Assembly (NCBI RefSeq): GCF_009789075.1
Contig: NZ_WNXQ01000001.1
Coordinates: 1-64,000, forward strand
Reading direction: 5' to 3'
Source: Pseudooceanicola pacificus
GTDB lineage: Bacteria; Pseudomonadota; Alphaproteobacteria; Rhodobacterales; Rhodobacteraceae
Length of the DNA stretch: 64,000 bases
Below the pieces are notes generated by a model. It was not told the origin of the DNA and searched no databases. It worked only from the letters and a program-made list of their open reading frames with translations. Of this stretch, positions 16,501-25,741 are shown one piece after another. Numbering within the stretch: the first letter of the stretch is position 1; the number at the start of each line of letters is the position of its first letter. Both the position numbers and the translations under genes were made by a program.

Positions 16501-17196
16501 TCAGCCGCGACGGATCGTCAGGATCTCGTCCAGCGGTTTCTTGATCTTGGCCACGGCAGGCACCGTGGCATCGGCATGGGGGTGCCCGACCGCGAGGATC
16601 ATCACCGGCTTTTCGCTGTCCGGCCGATCGCAGAGGCCGTTGAGAAACCGCATCGGGTTGGGCGTATGGGTCAGGCAGGACAGCCCGGCAGTGTGCAAAG
16701 CGGCAATCAGGAAACCGGTGGCGATGCCGACGCTTTCGGGCACGTAGTAGTTCTTGTACCGCTCGCCGTCATGGGTGGTGCCGTAGCGCTGCGCGAAGAT
16801 CACGATCAGCCAGGGCGCGATGTCCAGATGCGGCTTGCTGACCCCGGTCCCTATGGGTTCCAGCGCCTGCAGCCATTCGTCGCCCGCGCCGCCTGCATAG
16901 AATTTCTCTTCCTCGGCCTCGGCGGCGGCGCGGATCCGGGATTTCATCGCCGGATCGGCAATCGCCACGAAATGCCAGGGCTGGTGGTTCGCCCCGGAAG
17001 GGGCTGTGCCCGCGGTTTCGATGCAGCGCGCGATCACCGCCGCGTCCACCGCGCGGTCCGAAAACTCGCGCACCGTGTGCCGGCGGCGCATCAGGTCGTG
17101 GAAGGCATCCGCCTCGGCCTGCATCTGCCCGGGTGTGAGGTCGCGCCGGTCCGGCAGCGGCACAGGGCTGTAGCTGACCTTTCCCTTATGGTACAT
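16501..17196 (-). CDS. Nitroreductase family FMN-dependent oxidoreductase
   Basis: 231-residue protein of the NfnB/iodotyrosine deiodinase-like branch. FMN-contact sequences are RRRHTVREFSDR (residues about 40-51), AGTAPSGANHQPWHFVAI and the C-terminal LAVGHP. The internal KNYYVPESVGIATGFLIAALHTAGL helix is typical of the dimer interface. The ATG at 17196 is chosen because a strong GGAGGTGGAG ribosome-binding site precedes it. The gene ends 29 bp before fghA in the same orientation and may be co-transcribed. The physiological substrate cannot be predicted. Confidence 0.85.
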   Translation of the reverse strand: MYHKGKVSYSPVPLPDRRDLTPGQMQAEADAFHDLMRRRHTVREFSDRAVDAAVIARCIETAGTAPSGANHQPWHFVAIADPAMKSRIRAAAEAEEEKFYAGGAGDEWLQALEPIGTGVSKPHLDIAPWLIVIFAQRYGTTHDGERYKNYYVPESVGIATGFLIAALHTAGLSCLTHTPNPMRFLNGLCDRPDSEKPVMILAVGHPHADATVPAVAKIKKPLDEILTIRRG

Positions 17197-17248
17197 CTCC
17201 ACCTCCGCTCTGTGTCCGGTCCGTGGTGTCACAGACCCCGATGCGGGG

Positions 17249-19396
17249 TCAAGCGCCGCCCGCTTCGCGCCGGAAGGCCGAGGGTTTCGGCCAGCCCAGC
17301 CAGTTCAGTTCCGGCCCCGGAGAGGGGGCAACCAGCGTGTCATGCCCGGCCTCGCGCGCCAGTTCGGGATCAAAGCGCGGACCCGAGGTGCGGCGCAGGG
17401 CCCTGGCCTCGTCCAGGATCACCGGGCCGAAGGGCGGCGGCAGTTCGCGCGCGAAATCCAGCACCACGTCGCTTTCCCGGCGCGACAGCCAGATCGGGGA
17501 TTTCTTGAGGAAGGCAAAGCCCTGCGCCCGGTAGATCAGCCGGGGCAGCACGTAGCTGACGCCGACGCGGATGGCGACCGTCTTGATGATGCGCTCCAGC
17601 TCGGCCCGTTCGGCCGGGCTGCGGGCGGCGCTCAGGGCCGGGACATGGGCGTCGAGCCAGGCGACGGTTTCGGGCTGGTTCAGGGTGATCAGGTCGCGGG
17701 CGATACGGTCGATTTCGCTGTCACCGCAGGCGGCGAGGTCCTTGGCGAGCGACAGCACATCGTAGGTCGCGCCGTGGGAATGGCCGCTGTCGAGCACCCA
17801 GCGGGTCAGCCCGATCTCGCCCCGGCGCACGACCGTGTTCTTGACCTGCGTCAGCCGGTATTTCTGCCAGAAGCGGCGAAAGCCCGGATCGCGCAGGATC
17901 GCCGGGCGGATCGCCAGCGCGTAGGAGGCATAGTGGAAATGCCGGTGCCCGGTCGCAAGCCGCCAGTCGGGCCCGGCGGGATTGTCCAGCTCGGTCTTGG
18001 GCACGCCGTTCTGCGAGATCGCGCCGGCATAGTCGACATCCAGCGCCTCGGCCTGCTCCAGCCAGTCGCGCGCGCCGGGCAGCGGGAACCACGAGCTGTC
18101 GTTGATCAGCACCAGCCGCTCCAGCCCGTCGAGCCGGGGAAAGAGGTGCATCACCCCGTCGCGATAGGCGCCGAAATCGTAGCCGAAATTCGGGCGTTCG
18201 ATGTAATGCCAGCAGGCTCCCAGCAGGCGCGTGCGGTCCGCCGCGCCAAGCGGGAGGTTCGACACGACAAGGCAGGCATAACCCCGGTCGTTGAAATAGC
18301 GCAGCATCTCGATATGCGAGGCCTCAAGCCCCTGCTGCGGGTAGATCACCACCACCGCAACGCGCTGGCTGTCGGGCCGCGCGCCGTCGTAATGGCGGAT
18401 CAGGCGGGACAGGACCCGGTCGTAATAGGGCGTCGTGCCGTAGCGGTTCTTGAGCGTCACCGGCAGGGCGAGGATCTGGCCCTTCAGCCGCACCGCCTCG
18501 CGCTTCAGCTTGGACACCTGGCGGGGCTGACGCGCCTGCAGGATCGCGGCGCCCGAGGCCACACCGTCGAGAAACGCGCGCTGCTTGGCGCGTTTGCGGG
18601 CCGAGATCAGGTTCCACGGCAGCAGCATCTGGCCAAGCGCCGATCGCCGGGCGTCGCGCGCTGCGTTGCGATGGCCGTGCTTGGCCATGGCAAGGACGCG
18701 GCTTTCCCCCAGCAGCCGGCCCTTGAAGGCCGCCATCTCTGCCGTGCGGACCGAAGACCGCCCCGCCGCATGTTCCACCCGTGCCCCCGGGACGTGGATC
18801 AGCGGCCCCACGGTGCGGCGCAGGCGGATCGAAAGGTCGTCATCCTCGTGGTACATGAAGAGGTCGGGATCGAAGCCGCCAACCGTCTCGAAGGCGGCGC
18901 GGCGCAGGAACATCGCGGCGCCGGACAGGACCGGCATCTCGATCTCGCCCGCGGGCACCTCGCGCGGCAGCCAGTCGGATTTCGGCAGCAGGACCGAGCG
19001 GCGCTTGAACTGCACCTTCCCGTCCGAATTGGCCAGCGCGGGGTTGAACCCCGAGGCACGGGGATGCCGCGCCGCCGCCGCGACAAGTTCCGCCAGTGCG
19101 CCTGCGGTCAGGCGCGCGTCGGGGTTCAGGAACAGCAGGAATTCGGTCTCGGCCCCGGCGGCGCCAAGGTTGCAGGCCGGGCCAAAGCCGATGTTGCGCG
19201 GGCTTTCGATCAGCCGCGCGCCGTGGCCTGCGCAGATCGCGCGCAGCGCTTGCGCATCGGACGAGGCGTTGTCGACCACGACCACCGGCACGCCCTGCGG
19301 GATCGAGTCGAGCATCCCCCCGATCACCCCGGTCGAGTTATAGGCGACCGAGACGATGGTGACGGAAAGGGCGGGCGTGAGGGCGGGATCGGTCAT
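17249..19396 (-). CDS. GT2 glycosyltransferase fused to RgpF-type rhamnan synthesis domain
   Basis: 715-residue two-part protein. Residues 10 to about 270 are a family 2 glycosyltransferase with VSVAYNSTGVIGGMLDS, VVVDNASSD, LFLNPDAR (the DxD-like site) and YHEDDDLSIRLRR. These are the features of rhamnosyltransferases. Residues about 340-690 match the RgpF/rhamnan synthesis F domain (VVVIYPQQGLEASHIEMLRYFNDRGY, NFGYDFGAYRDGV, LVLINDSSWFPL, QKYRLTQVKNTVV). It is predicted to elongate a surface polysaccharide at the cytoplasmic face. No nucleotide-sugar genes are adjacent, so it appears to be an orphan. The sugar specificity is inference. Confidence 0.85.
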   Translation of the reverse strand: MTDPALTPALSVTIVSVAYNSTGVIGGMLDSIPQGVPVVVVDNASSDAQALRAICAGHGARLIESPRNIGFGPACNLGAAGAETEFLLFLNPDARLTAGALAELVAAAARHPRASGFNPALANSDGKVQFKRRSVLLPKSDWLPREVPAGEIEMPVLSGAAMFLRRAAFETVGGFDPDLFMYHEDDDLSIRLRRTVGPLIHVPGARVEHAAGRSSVRTAEMAAFKGRLLGESRVLAMAKHGHRNAARDARRSALGQMLLPWNLISARKRAKQRAFLDGVASGAAILQARQPRQVSKLKREAVRLKGQILALPVTLKNRYGTTPYYDRVLSRLIRHYDGARPDSQRVAVVVIYPQQGLEASHIEMLRYFNDRGYACLVVSNLPLGAADRTRLLGACWHYIERPNFGYDFGAYRDGVMHLFPRLDGLERLVLINDSSWFPLPGARDWLEQAEALDVDYAGAISQNGVPKTELDNPAGPDWRLATGHRHFHYASYALAIRPAILRDPGFRRFWQKYRLTQVKNTVVRRGEIGLTRWVLDSGHSHGATYDVLSLAKDLAACGDSEIDRIARDLITLNQPETVAWLDAHVPALSAARSPAERAELERIIKTVAIRVGVSYVLPRLIYRAQGFAFLKKSPIWLSRRESDVVLDFARELPPPFGPVILDEARALRRTSGPRFDPELAREAGHDTLVAPSPGPELNWLGWPKPSAFRREAGGA

Positions 19397-19629
19397 GGCT
19401 GCCTTTGGCTGTGACCGGCTTATTTAACAACAGTTTCGCCGGAACGGAACCACCGCATGCAGCCACGCCGCAAGGCCCGGCGCACCCCCGCGGACCCGGG
19501 TGGATATCGCCGGCCGGATCAGCCAACCGTCCGGCAGGTTGAATTCATTTGACGGGTGGCGCGACTCGTCATAACGATCCGGATCGTGGCGCCATTCCCG
19601 GGCGTCATCTCTTCGCAACGGACGAACCC

Positions 19630-19935
19630 ATGCTTCACCTGAAAGCTTACGCAGCCGCGGCTGCGCTCCTTGCGCTCGCCGGCACCCAGGCCCTGGCCAG
19701 CACCGATTTCACCTGCTCGTTCAAGGGCGGCAAACCGGGCGAGGAAACCGCCGATGGCGGCCTCGGCCCCTGGCAGGAAAACGGCAAGGATTATGCCGCC
19801 ACCGATGCCACCGAACGCCTTGCGGCCCGGACCGCGCGGCTGGAATGCACCGCTGCCGAAGAGCTCGGCGCCAAGGGCTGCATGTTCGTGGCCTGTGTCG
19901 AAGGCGGCGCCGAGGCGAGCAAGGCCAGCAACTGA
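19630..19935 (+). CDS. Small secreted protein, unknown function
   Basis: 101-residue protein with a clear signal peptide (MLHLKAYAAAAALLALAGTQALA), leaving a mature part of about 78 residues with four Cys (FTCSF, LECTAA, KGCMFVAC). This suggests one or two disulfide bonds in the periplasm. The ATG at 19630 is chosen for the signal peptide; the open frame upstream has no export signal. It stands alone between the divergent glycosyltransferase gene and the convergent rsgA. No named family is recognised. Confidence 0.7.
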   Translation: MLHLKAYAAAAALLALAGTQALASTDFTCSFKGGKPGEETADGGLGPWQENGKDYAATDATERLAARTARLECTAAEELGAKGCMFVACVEGGAEASKASN

Positions 19936-19978
19936 CACCGCGCGCAGGGCGCCGGACCCGATCCGGCGCCCCCCGGTT

Positions 19979-21064
19979 TCAGCCATCGCGGCGCTTTGCC
20001 TTGTTGCCCGTCGCATTGCGGACCATCTTGCCGAATGCCTTGTCCCGCGCGCGCCTTTCGTGCAGCGCGGCAGAGTTGAACCGGTCCTCGGCCAGCAGCT
20101 TGCGCCAGCGCGCGATCCGTCCCGGCTCCAGCGCGCCCCTGTCGACGGCTGCCCGCACCGCGCAGCCCGGTTCGCTGTCGTGCCCGCAGTCGCGGAACCG
20201 GCACTGCCGGGCCAGCGCCTCGATATCGGCAAAGACCCCGGCGATGCCCTCGGCCGCATCGGTCAGCTGCAGTTCCCGCATCCCCGGCGTGTCGAGCAGC
20301 AGCCCCCCGCCCGGCATCAGGTGCAGCTGCCGCGCCGTGGTGGTGTGGCGCCCCCGGCTGTCATCTTCGCGGATGGCGCCGGTCTGCGCCGCCCCGGCCC
20401 CCATCAGCGCGTTGACAAGGGTCGACTTGCCCACGCCCGAGGATCCGACAAAGGCCACCGTCTGCCCGGTGCCGCACCAGCCCTGCAGGCGGGCTGCGGC
20501 ACCCGGTTCCAGCGCATTGAGCGTCAGCACCGGCACCTGTCGCGCCACCGCCTTGGCCCGGTCGGCATAGCCGCCGGGATCCTCGCTGGCATCGGCCTTG
20601 GTCAGCAGTATCGCGGCCTCCACCCCCGCCTCATGTGCCAGCGCCAGGTAGCGTTCCAGCCGCGCGGGATTGAAGTCGTTGTTGCAGGAGCTGACGATGA
20701 AGAGCGTGTCGACATTGGCGGCGATCAGCTGCTCCTCGCGCCCCGTTCCGGCGGCGCGGCGGCGGAACAGGCTGCGCCGGTCCAGCAGCACGCTGCGCGC
20801 CGGGCGGGCCCTGTCGTGCAGCAGCCAGTCGCCCACCGTGACGCCCGGCATCGGCGGCAAGGTGATCTCGCCGTCCGCGCCAAGGGCCGTCAGGCCCGAG
20901 CGCTGGACCTCGCTCACCCGCAGGGGCGGGGTTGCGGCAAGGTCGAGATGTCCGGCCTGCCGGATGAAGAACGCCTGCCAGCCAAGACGCTGCAGCGCGT
21001 CGGGTTCACGGGCGGGTGCGCCGGTGTCTGCCGGCGGAAAGAAACGGGAATAGTCCCTGACCAT
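19979..21064 (-). CDS. rsgA: Ribosome small subunit-dependent GTPase A
   Basis: Circularly permuted GTPase (361 residues) that promotes late maturation of the 30S subunit. The motif order is G4 (LLTKAD, about residue 155), then G1 (GSSGVGKST), then G3 (DTPGMRE), as expected for the permuted family. The N-terminal OB-fold part and a C-terminal zinc site (CRFRDCGHDSEPGC) are present. The ATG at 21064 gives the full N-terminus. A perfect 18-bp palindrome lies 22 bp upstream of the start. The gene converges on the small secreted-protein gene. Confidence 0.95.
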   Translation of the reverse strand: MVRDYSRFFPPADTGAPAREPDALQRLGWQAFFIRQAGHLDLAATPPLRVSEVQRSGLTALGADGEITLPPMPGVTVGDWLLHDRARPARSVLLDRRSLFRRRAAGTGREEQLIAANVDTLFIVSSCNNDFNPARLERYLALAHEAGVEAAILLTKADASEDPGGYADRAKAVARQVPVLTLNALEPGAAARLQGWCGTGQTVAFVGSSGVGKSTLVNALMGAGAAQTGAIREDDSRGRHTTTARQLHLMPGGGLLLDTPGMRELQLTDAAEGIAGVFADIEALARQCRFRDCGHDSEPGCAVRAAVDRGALEPGRIARWRKLLAEDRFNSAALHERRARDKAFGKMVRNATGNKAKRRDG

Positions 21065-21085
21065 GGTTGGGGTCTTTCATGTCCT

Positions 21086-21103
21086 GCTGCATCGCGATGC
21101 AGC
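21086..21103. promoter_or_regulatory. 18-bp perfect palindrome upstream of rsgA
   Basis: GCTGCATCGCGATGCAGC is perfectly self-complementary and centred about 31 bp upstream of the rsgA start codon. This position fits an operator over the promoter or a structured 5' leader. No regulator is recognised. Confidence 0.4.
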
Positions 21104-21281
21104 CATCGTGTCGACGGGATCCGGTCACAGCCCCAAGGGCCCGGGAAATGCACCGGGACCGGATCGCTCAATTCGGATCACAGGGAAGGCGCGCGCGCCG
21201 TCCCTCCGACATCAGGACATAAACTCTCCATCGTTCACGGGCGAAATTAGGCGCCCCGCGGCGGGCTGTCAACGCAAGCGA

Positions 21282-21313
21282 AAGGGCCCCGGAGATCGCT
21301 CTCCGGGGCCCTT
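21282..21313 (-). terminator. Intrinsic terminator of pnp
   Basis: Perfect 14-bp arms (21282-21295 and 21300-21313, AAGGGCCCCGGAGA and its complement) surround a TCGC loop. They begin 20 bp after the pnp stop. On the minus strand the stem ends in CCCTTT. Confidence 0.85.
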
Positions 21314-21333
21314 CATCCGCGAAACGGGTGAGG

Positions 21334-23466
21334 TTACTCCGCCGCTTCCTCTTTCTTGGCTTCTTCGCCGGTCTCCTGGTCGACAACTTTCATCGACAGG
21401 CGGACCTTGCCGCGATCGTCAAAGCCCAGCAGTTTGACCCAGACTTCCTGGCCTTCCTTGAGCACATCCGAGGGATGGTTCAGGCGGCGGTTCTCGATCT
21501 GCGAGACATGCACCAGGCCGTCGCGCTTGCCGAAGAAGTTCACGAAGGCGCCGAAATCGACGATCTTGACCACGGTGCCCTTGTAGGTCTTGCCTTCCTC
21601 GGGCTCGGCCACGATCGAATAGATCATGTCGTATGCCTTCTGGATGGCGTCGCCGTTCGGGCTGGCGATCTTGATGATGCCGTCGTCGTTGATGTCGACC
21701 TTGGCACCCGAGACTTCCACGATCTCGCGGATGACCTTGCCGCCCGAACCGATGACTTCGCGGATCTTGTCGGTCGGGATCTGCATGGTCTCGATGCGCG
21801 GGGCGTGGGCGCTGAACTCACCGGCGCCGGACAGCGCCTTGTTCATCTCGCCCAGGATGTGCATCCGGCCTTCCTTGGCCTGGGCCAGGGCTTTCTCCAT
21901 GATCTCGGGCGTGATGCCGGCCACCTTGATGTCCATCTGGAGCGAGGTGATGCCGTTTTCGGTGCCCGCCACCTTGAAGTCCATGTCGCCGAGGTGATCC
22001 TCGTCGCCCAGGATGTCGGTCAGGATAGCGTAGGAGCCGTCGTCTTCCAGCACCAGGCCCATGGCCACACCGGCCACGGCGGCCTTGAGCGGCACACCGG
22101 CATCCATCATCGACAGCGAACCGCCGCAGACGGAGGCCATCGAGGACGAGCCGTTGGATTCGGTGATCTCGGACACGACGCGGATCGTGTAGGGGAAATC
22201 GGTGGCGGCGGGCAGGACAGCCTGCAGCGCGCGCCATGCGAGTTTCCCGTGACCGATCTCGCGGCGGCCGGGCGACCCCACGCGGCCAACCTCACCCACC
22301 GAATAGGGGGGGAAGTTGTAATGCAGCAGGAAGTTCGAGCGGAAGTTGCCGTGCAGCGCGTCGATGATCTGCTCGTCGTCGCCGGTGCCGAGGGTGGTCA
22401 CCACCAGGCCCTGGGTCTCGCCACGGGTGAACAGGGCCGAGCCGTGGGTCCGGGGCAGCAGGCCGGTTTCGCAGACGATCGGGCGAACCTGGTCGGTGGC
22501 GCGGCCGTCGATGCGGCGGCCGTTCTTGACCACGTCGCCGCGCAGCACGCTGGATTCCAGCTTCTTGAGGGCGGAGCCCAGGTTCGCGTCTTCCAGCTGT
22601 TCCTCGGTCAGGGACGCCTTGATCTCGTCCTTGGCGGCGGCAACGGCTGCGACGCGCTCCTGCTTGTCGGTGATGGCATAGGCGGTGCGCATCTTGTCTT
22701 CACCGGCGGCTTTCACGGCCTCGTAGAGGGCGCTGTAATCCGGCGGGGTGAAGTCGAAGGGCTCTTTCGCGGCGTCCTCGGCCAGCGAGATGATCAGGTC
22801 GATCACCGGCTGGATCTGCTGATGCGCGAAGGTCACGGCGCCCAGCATCTCGGCCTCGGTCAGCTCATAGGCCTCGGACTCGACCATCATGACCGCGTCC
22901 TTGGTGCCGGCGACAACCAGGTCGAGCCGCTGCTCGGGGTTGTTGCGCAGGCCCTGCATGTCCTCGACATCGGGGTTCAGCACGTATTCGCCATCGACAA
23001 AGCCCACGCGGCAGCCGGCGATCGGGCCCATGAAGGGCGCGCCCGAAATCGTCAGCGCGGCCGAGGCGGCGATCATGGCCACCACATCGGGATCGTTGAC
23101 CAGATCGTGCGACAGCACGGTGCACATCACCAGCACTTCGTTCTTGAAGCCGGGGACAAACAGCGGGCGGATCGGACGGTCGATCAGGCGGGCGGTCAGC
23201 GTTTCCTTTTCGGTCGGCCGCGCCTCGCGCTTGAAGAAGCCGCCCGGCACCTTGCCGGCGGCATAGTATTTTTCCTGGTAGTGCACGGTCAGCGGGAAGA
23301 AGTCCTGCCCCGGCTTGGGTGCCCGGGCGAAGGTCACGTTGGCCATGACCGAGGTTTCGCCCAGGGTGGCGATGACGGTGCCATCGGCCTGGCGGGCAAT
23401 CTTGCCCGTTTCCAGAGTGAGGGTTTCATCGCCCCACTCCATCGTCTTCGTCGTTACATTGAACAT
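21334..23466 (-). CDS. pnp: Polyribonucleotide nucleotidyltransferase (PNPase)
   Basis: 3'-5' phosphorolytic exoribonuclease of 710 residues, the standard size. Two RNase PH-like domains are seen ([29 protein letters not shown] and RDMLAWRALQ-type second core with [12 protein letters not shown]). The C-terminus has a KH domain ([18 protein letters not shown]-like, [15 protein letters not shown]) and an S1 domain ([20 protein letters not shown]). The very C-terminus is Glu/Lys-rich. It lies downstream of rpsO in the same orientation, the common rpsO-pnp order, but here separated by about 560 bp and a small plus-strand gene. A strong terminator follows. Confidence 0.97.
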   Translation of the reverse strand: MFNVTTKTMEWGDETLTLETGKIARQADGTVIATLGETSVMANVTFARAPKPGQDFFPLTVHYQEKYYAAGKVPGGFFKREARPTEKETLTARLIDRPIRPLFVPGFKNEVLVMCTVLSHDLVNDPDVVAMIAASAALTISGAPFMGPIAGCRVGFVDGEYVLNPDVEDMQGLRNNPEQRLDLVVAGTKDAVMMVESEAYELTEAEMLGAVTFAHQQIQPVIDLIISLAEDAAKEPFDFTPPDYSALYEAVKAAGEDKMRTAYAITDKQERVAAVAAAKDEIKASLTEEQLEDANLGSALKKLESSVLRGDVVKNGRRIDGRATDQVRPIVCETGLLPRTHGSALFTRGETQGLVVTTLGTGDDEQIIDALHGNFRSNFLLHYNFPPYSVGEVGRVGSPGRREIGHGKLAWRALQAVLPAATDFPYTIRVVSEITESNGSSSMASVCGGSLSMMDAGVPLKAAVAGVAMGLVLEDDGSYAILTDILGDEDHLGDMDFKVAGTENGITSLQMDIKVAGITPEIMEKALAQAKEGRMHILGEMNKALSGAGEFSAHAPRIETMQIPTDKIREVIGSGGKVIREIVEVSGAKVDINDDGIIKIASPNGDAIQKAYDMIYSIVAEPEEGKTYKGTVVKIVDFGAFVNFFGKRDGLVHVSQIENRRLNHPSDVLKEGQEVWVKLLGFDDRGKVRLSMKVVDQETGEEAKKEEAAE

Positions 23467-23696
23467 CTAGCGTATCCTGTGAGGGAGCTCTCGCGGCCCC
23501 TGCCGCGTCTCCCGTTGGCTTGGCGGCCCCATTGCCGCCGCCCCCAATCCTTTTGCACAACGCCGGGGGCCGGAGCGTCACGTCTCAGATGGGCGGGCCA
23601 TACAGGAGTTTTGTCCACAAGGAAAGAGGGAGCCGGGGGATCGCGGCTCTCGCGGGCATTTACCGGATGTTATCCAGGACAGTGTGAAATGGCCGG

Positions 23697-23924
23697 ATGA
23701 TGCAGAGCGTTCACACCCGGCCCCACAGCTGGATCGAGCATGTCTTTTCCGCCAAGGCGGTCCAGCGGGGCGCGGTGATCCGGCGGTCGGTGGCCTGGGT
23801 CGAGCACGAGATCGGGCGCGACAGGTTCGTCGCCGAAGTGCGGGCCCGGGATTTCCACCTGCTGGAAAGCGGCGGGCAGTTCATCGTGATCTGCAGCCGG
23901 GCTCCGATCCGGAGATTGGTGTGA
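23697..23924 (+). CDS. Small conserved protein between rpsO and pnp
   Basis: 75-residue protein (MMQSVHTRPHSWIEHVF...GGQFIVICSRAPIRRLV). Proteins of this type occur in many Rhodobacteraceae and are sometimes labelled as N-(5'-phosphoribosyl)anthranilate isomerase. They are far too short for that enzyme, so the label is not supported. The pattern of short strands with a central VEHEIGRDRFVAEVRARDFHLLE suggests a compact alpha/beta fold without export signal. The gene is on the opposite strand to pnp and rpsO and has its own promoter. The function is unknown. Confidence 0.65.
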   Translation: MMQSVHTRPHSWIEHVFSAKAVQRGAVIRRSVAWVEHEIGRDRFVAEVRARDFHLLESGGQFIVICSRAPIRRLV

Positions 23925-23940
23925 CATGCCGGCGGGGATG

Positions 23941-23961
23941 CGAATTTTCGTCGAAAATTCG
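23941..23961. repeat. Near-perfect AT-rich palindrome, copy 1
   Basis: CGAATTTTCG and CGAAAATTCG are 10-bp complementary arms around a single T. The identical 21-bp sequence occurs at 55603-55623, also between genes. It lies 16 bp after the small plus-strand gene and next to the rpsO terminator. Confidence 0.7.
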
Positions 23962-23972
23962 GGGGCCGAAAC

Positions 23973-24001
23973 GCAAAACGCCCGCTCGGTCCGAGCGGGC
24001 G
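23973..24001 (-). terminator. Intrinsic terminator of rpsO
   Basis: CGCCCGCTCGG (23979-23989) and its exact complement (23991-24001) form the stem. On the minus strand it is followed by TTTTG. It begins 23 bp after the rpsO stop. Confidence 0.85.
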
Positions 24002-24024
24002 CAGCCTGTCCGATCCGGTGCGGA

Positions 24025-24294
24025 TCAGCGGCGGATGCCGAGGCTCTTGATCAGGGACTGGTAACGGCCCTCGTCCTTGCCCTTCAGGTAGTCCAGCAGC
24101 TTGCGGCGCTGTGCCACCAGTTTCAGAAGGCCACGGCGGCCGTGGTTGTCCTTCTTGTGGATTTTGAAGTGCTCGGTCAGCGTGGTGATGCGCGAGGTGA
24201 GGATCGCAACCTGGACTTCGGGCGAACCGGTGTCGCCTTCCTTGGTCGCGTATTCCTTCATCAGGCGGGATTTTTCTTCGACAGTGATCGACAT
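24025..24294 (-). CDS. rpsO: 30S ribosomal protein S15
   Basis: 89-residue primary 16S rRNA-binding protein. The sequence [16 protein letters not shown]...[17 protein letters not shown] and the C-terminal [20 protein letters not shown] are standard for S15. The ATG at 24294 is preceded by an AAGGAG ribosome-binding site; the longer upstream frame is not conserved. It has its own terminator and is separated from pnp by the small plus-strand gene, so the classical rpsO-pnp read-through is probably weak here. Confidence 0.98.
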   Translation of the reverse strand: MSITVEEKSRLMKEYATKEGDTGSPEVQVAILTSRITTLTEHFKIHKKDNHGRRGLLKLVAQRRKLLDYLKGKDEGRYQSLIKSLGIRR

Positions 24295-24471
24295 CGGGGT
24301 CTCCTTGCGGTTGATGTTTCGGGCACAAGCCGGGATGTCGTCCAGCAGGGTCCATGGAGGTGTCCGCCCCAACGGCGCGGATCGGCAGCGATTAAGCGAT
24401 TCATCCGAAAAAGAAAAGCGCAAACTTGGCCTGCGCGATCTTGGCCCAGGCGGCGTGGCACGGGCGTGCCG

Positions 24472-25566
24472 TCAGGCGCCAGGTTGCGCGATCATGGCGT
24501 CGGACGCGGTGAGCACGATATCCGCCTCGGTGACGGGCAGGGCGCTCTTGAGGCTCGCAAGCAAGGCGCCGTTCACCACCACGTGGGAATATCCCTCTGC
24601 ACCCGTTGGCGCCACGATCTCGACCTCGGGCGGCGGGAAGTTCTGGTCGTAGAGCACGACAAGCTGATCCTGCCCCGGTTCGAAATCGAGCAGTTCGACC
24701 GGCGCGTCGCCATGGGCGCCCCCGGCACCGACGATGACCGCGTCCGCCCCTTCGCCCGCGGTGACGATATCCCCCGGGCCGGCCAGGATCGTGTCGGCCC
24801 CGCCCCCGCCGTTGAGGAAATCGACATCGCCCGCGGCGGGTTCCGGGTCTTCCGGCGATGCGATCCCTGCCCCGTCTTCTTCGGCCAGTTGGGCCGTGAG
24901 GCCCGAAATCCAGTCGTCGCCCCACCCGCCGAACAGCGTGTCGGCACCGGGCCCGCCGGTCAGGCTGTCGTCACCCAGCCCGCCCTGCAGCGCATCGGCG
25001 CCAGGCCCGCCGATCAGCACGTCGCCGCCCGGGCCGCCGACGAGGGAGTCATCCCCCGGACCGCCGGCGAGCCTGTCATCGCCGGGCATGCCGAACAGTT
25101 GGTCATCGCCGGGGCCACCCCGGACGGTATCATTGCCATCGCCGCCCCATTGCGTGTCGGACCCGGCCCCGCCGGACAGGCTGTCATCGCCGCCTTCGCC
25201 GCGGACGAGATCGCCTCCGTCACCGGACAGGATGGTATCGCCCCCCGGCCCGCCCGAAATCTGATCGGCGCCATCGGTGCCCACGATCAAGGACGGCGCC
25301 TCGCCGCCTTCGATGATGTCCTCGGGCCGATCCTCGGCAGGCGCCTCCGCGGGGACAGCCGGATCGGGGCCATCAGCGGGGCCCGCCATGCCAGCGCCGG
25401 CCGGACCGGTGGCAACATCGTTCAACAGGTTGGGGCCACCCGCCGGCCCGGGATCCGCCCCGCCGGGGGACTCGTCACCGTCAATATCCGGCCCGTCGCC
25501 GCCGAACCCGACAAAGGCCGTCGCGCCCACCAGTACCATGCCCATCAATCCCGCAAGGAACAGCAT
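24472..25566 (-). CDS. RTX calcium-binding repeat protein with N-terminal membrane segment
   Basis: 364-residue acidic protein. The first 20 residues (MLFLAGLMGMVLVGATAFVG) form a hydrophobic segment, followed by a Pro/Gly/Ala/Asp-rich linker to about residue 90. About a dozen nonapeptide repeats of the GGxGxDxLx type occur between residues 95 and 215 (for example GGPGDDSLVGGPGGDVLIG), and should fold into a calcium-filled beta roll. The C-terminal region resembles the distal domain of RTX proteins (LLDFEPGQDQLVVLYD). The ATG at 25566 is chosen for its GGCGGGTG ribosome-binding site. No type I secretion genes are adjacent. A role as a surface-associated protein alongside the cellulose locus is inference. 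Confidence 0.8.
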   Translation of the reverse strand: MLFLAGLMGMVLVGATAFVGFGGDGPDIDGDESPGGADPGPAGGPNLLNDVATGPAGAGMAGPADGPDPAVPAEAPAEDRPEDIIEGGEAPSLIVGTDGADQISGGPGGDTILSGDGGDLVRGEGGDDSLSGGAGSDTQWGGDGNDTVRGGPGDDQLFGMPGDDRLAGGPGDDSLVGGPGGDVLIGGPGADALQGGLGDDSLTGGPGADTLFGGWGDDWISGLTAQLAEEDGAGIASPEDPEPAAGDVDFLNGGGGADTILAGPGDIVTAGEGADAVIVGAGGAHGDAPVELLDFEPGQDQLVVLYDQNFPPPEVEIVAPTGAEGYSHVVVNGALLASLKSALPVTEADIVLTASDAMIAQPGA

Positions 25567-25640
25567 ATCACCCGCCTTTCTCACCGTCGGGCATAAGGCC
25601 AGCATCGCGGGATTCGCACAAAACGTTTCGAAACAGTTGG

Positions 25641-25656
25641 TTAACAACCCCTTCAA
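25641..25656. promoter_or_regulatory. CtrA-like half-matching site upstream of the RTX gene
   Basis: TTAA-N7-TTCAA resembles the CtrA box TTAA-N7-TTAA with one mismatch, 75 bp upstream of the RTX start. It is weak alone; it is listed because similar sites precede the cyclase gene and bcsA. Confidence 0.25.
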
Positions 25657-25661
25657 AGGTA

Positions 25662-25696
25662 ATCAGGCCCGCCCCCGGTGTCGGGGCGGGCCTGAT
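25662..25696 (-). terminator. Terminator of the diguanylate cyclase gene
   Basis: Perfect 14-bp arms ATCAGGCCCGCCCC (25662-25675) and complement (25683-25696) flank a 7-nt loop, 45 bp past the cyclase stop on the minus strand. The T-run after the stem is short (ATTACCTTTG). Confidence 0.75.
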
Positions 25697-25741
25697 CTGT
25701 TGCATGGGGTCTTGGTGTTGTCGTTTCTTGGGTCGTTTCGA

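Noticed and set aside
23612-23680. Origin-like cluster of DnaA boxes near pnp
   Set aside because: Only loose matches (TTGTCCACA and TTATCCAGG) in a short promoter gap; too few for an origin.
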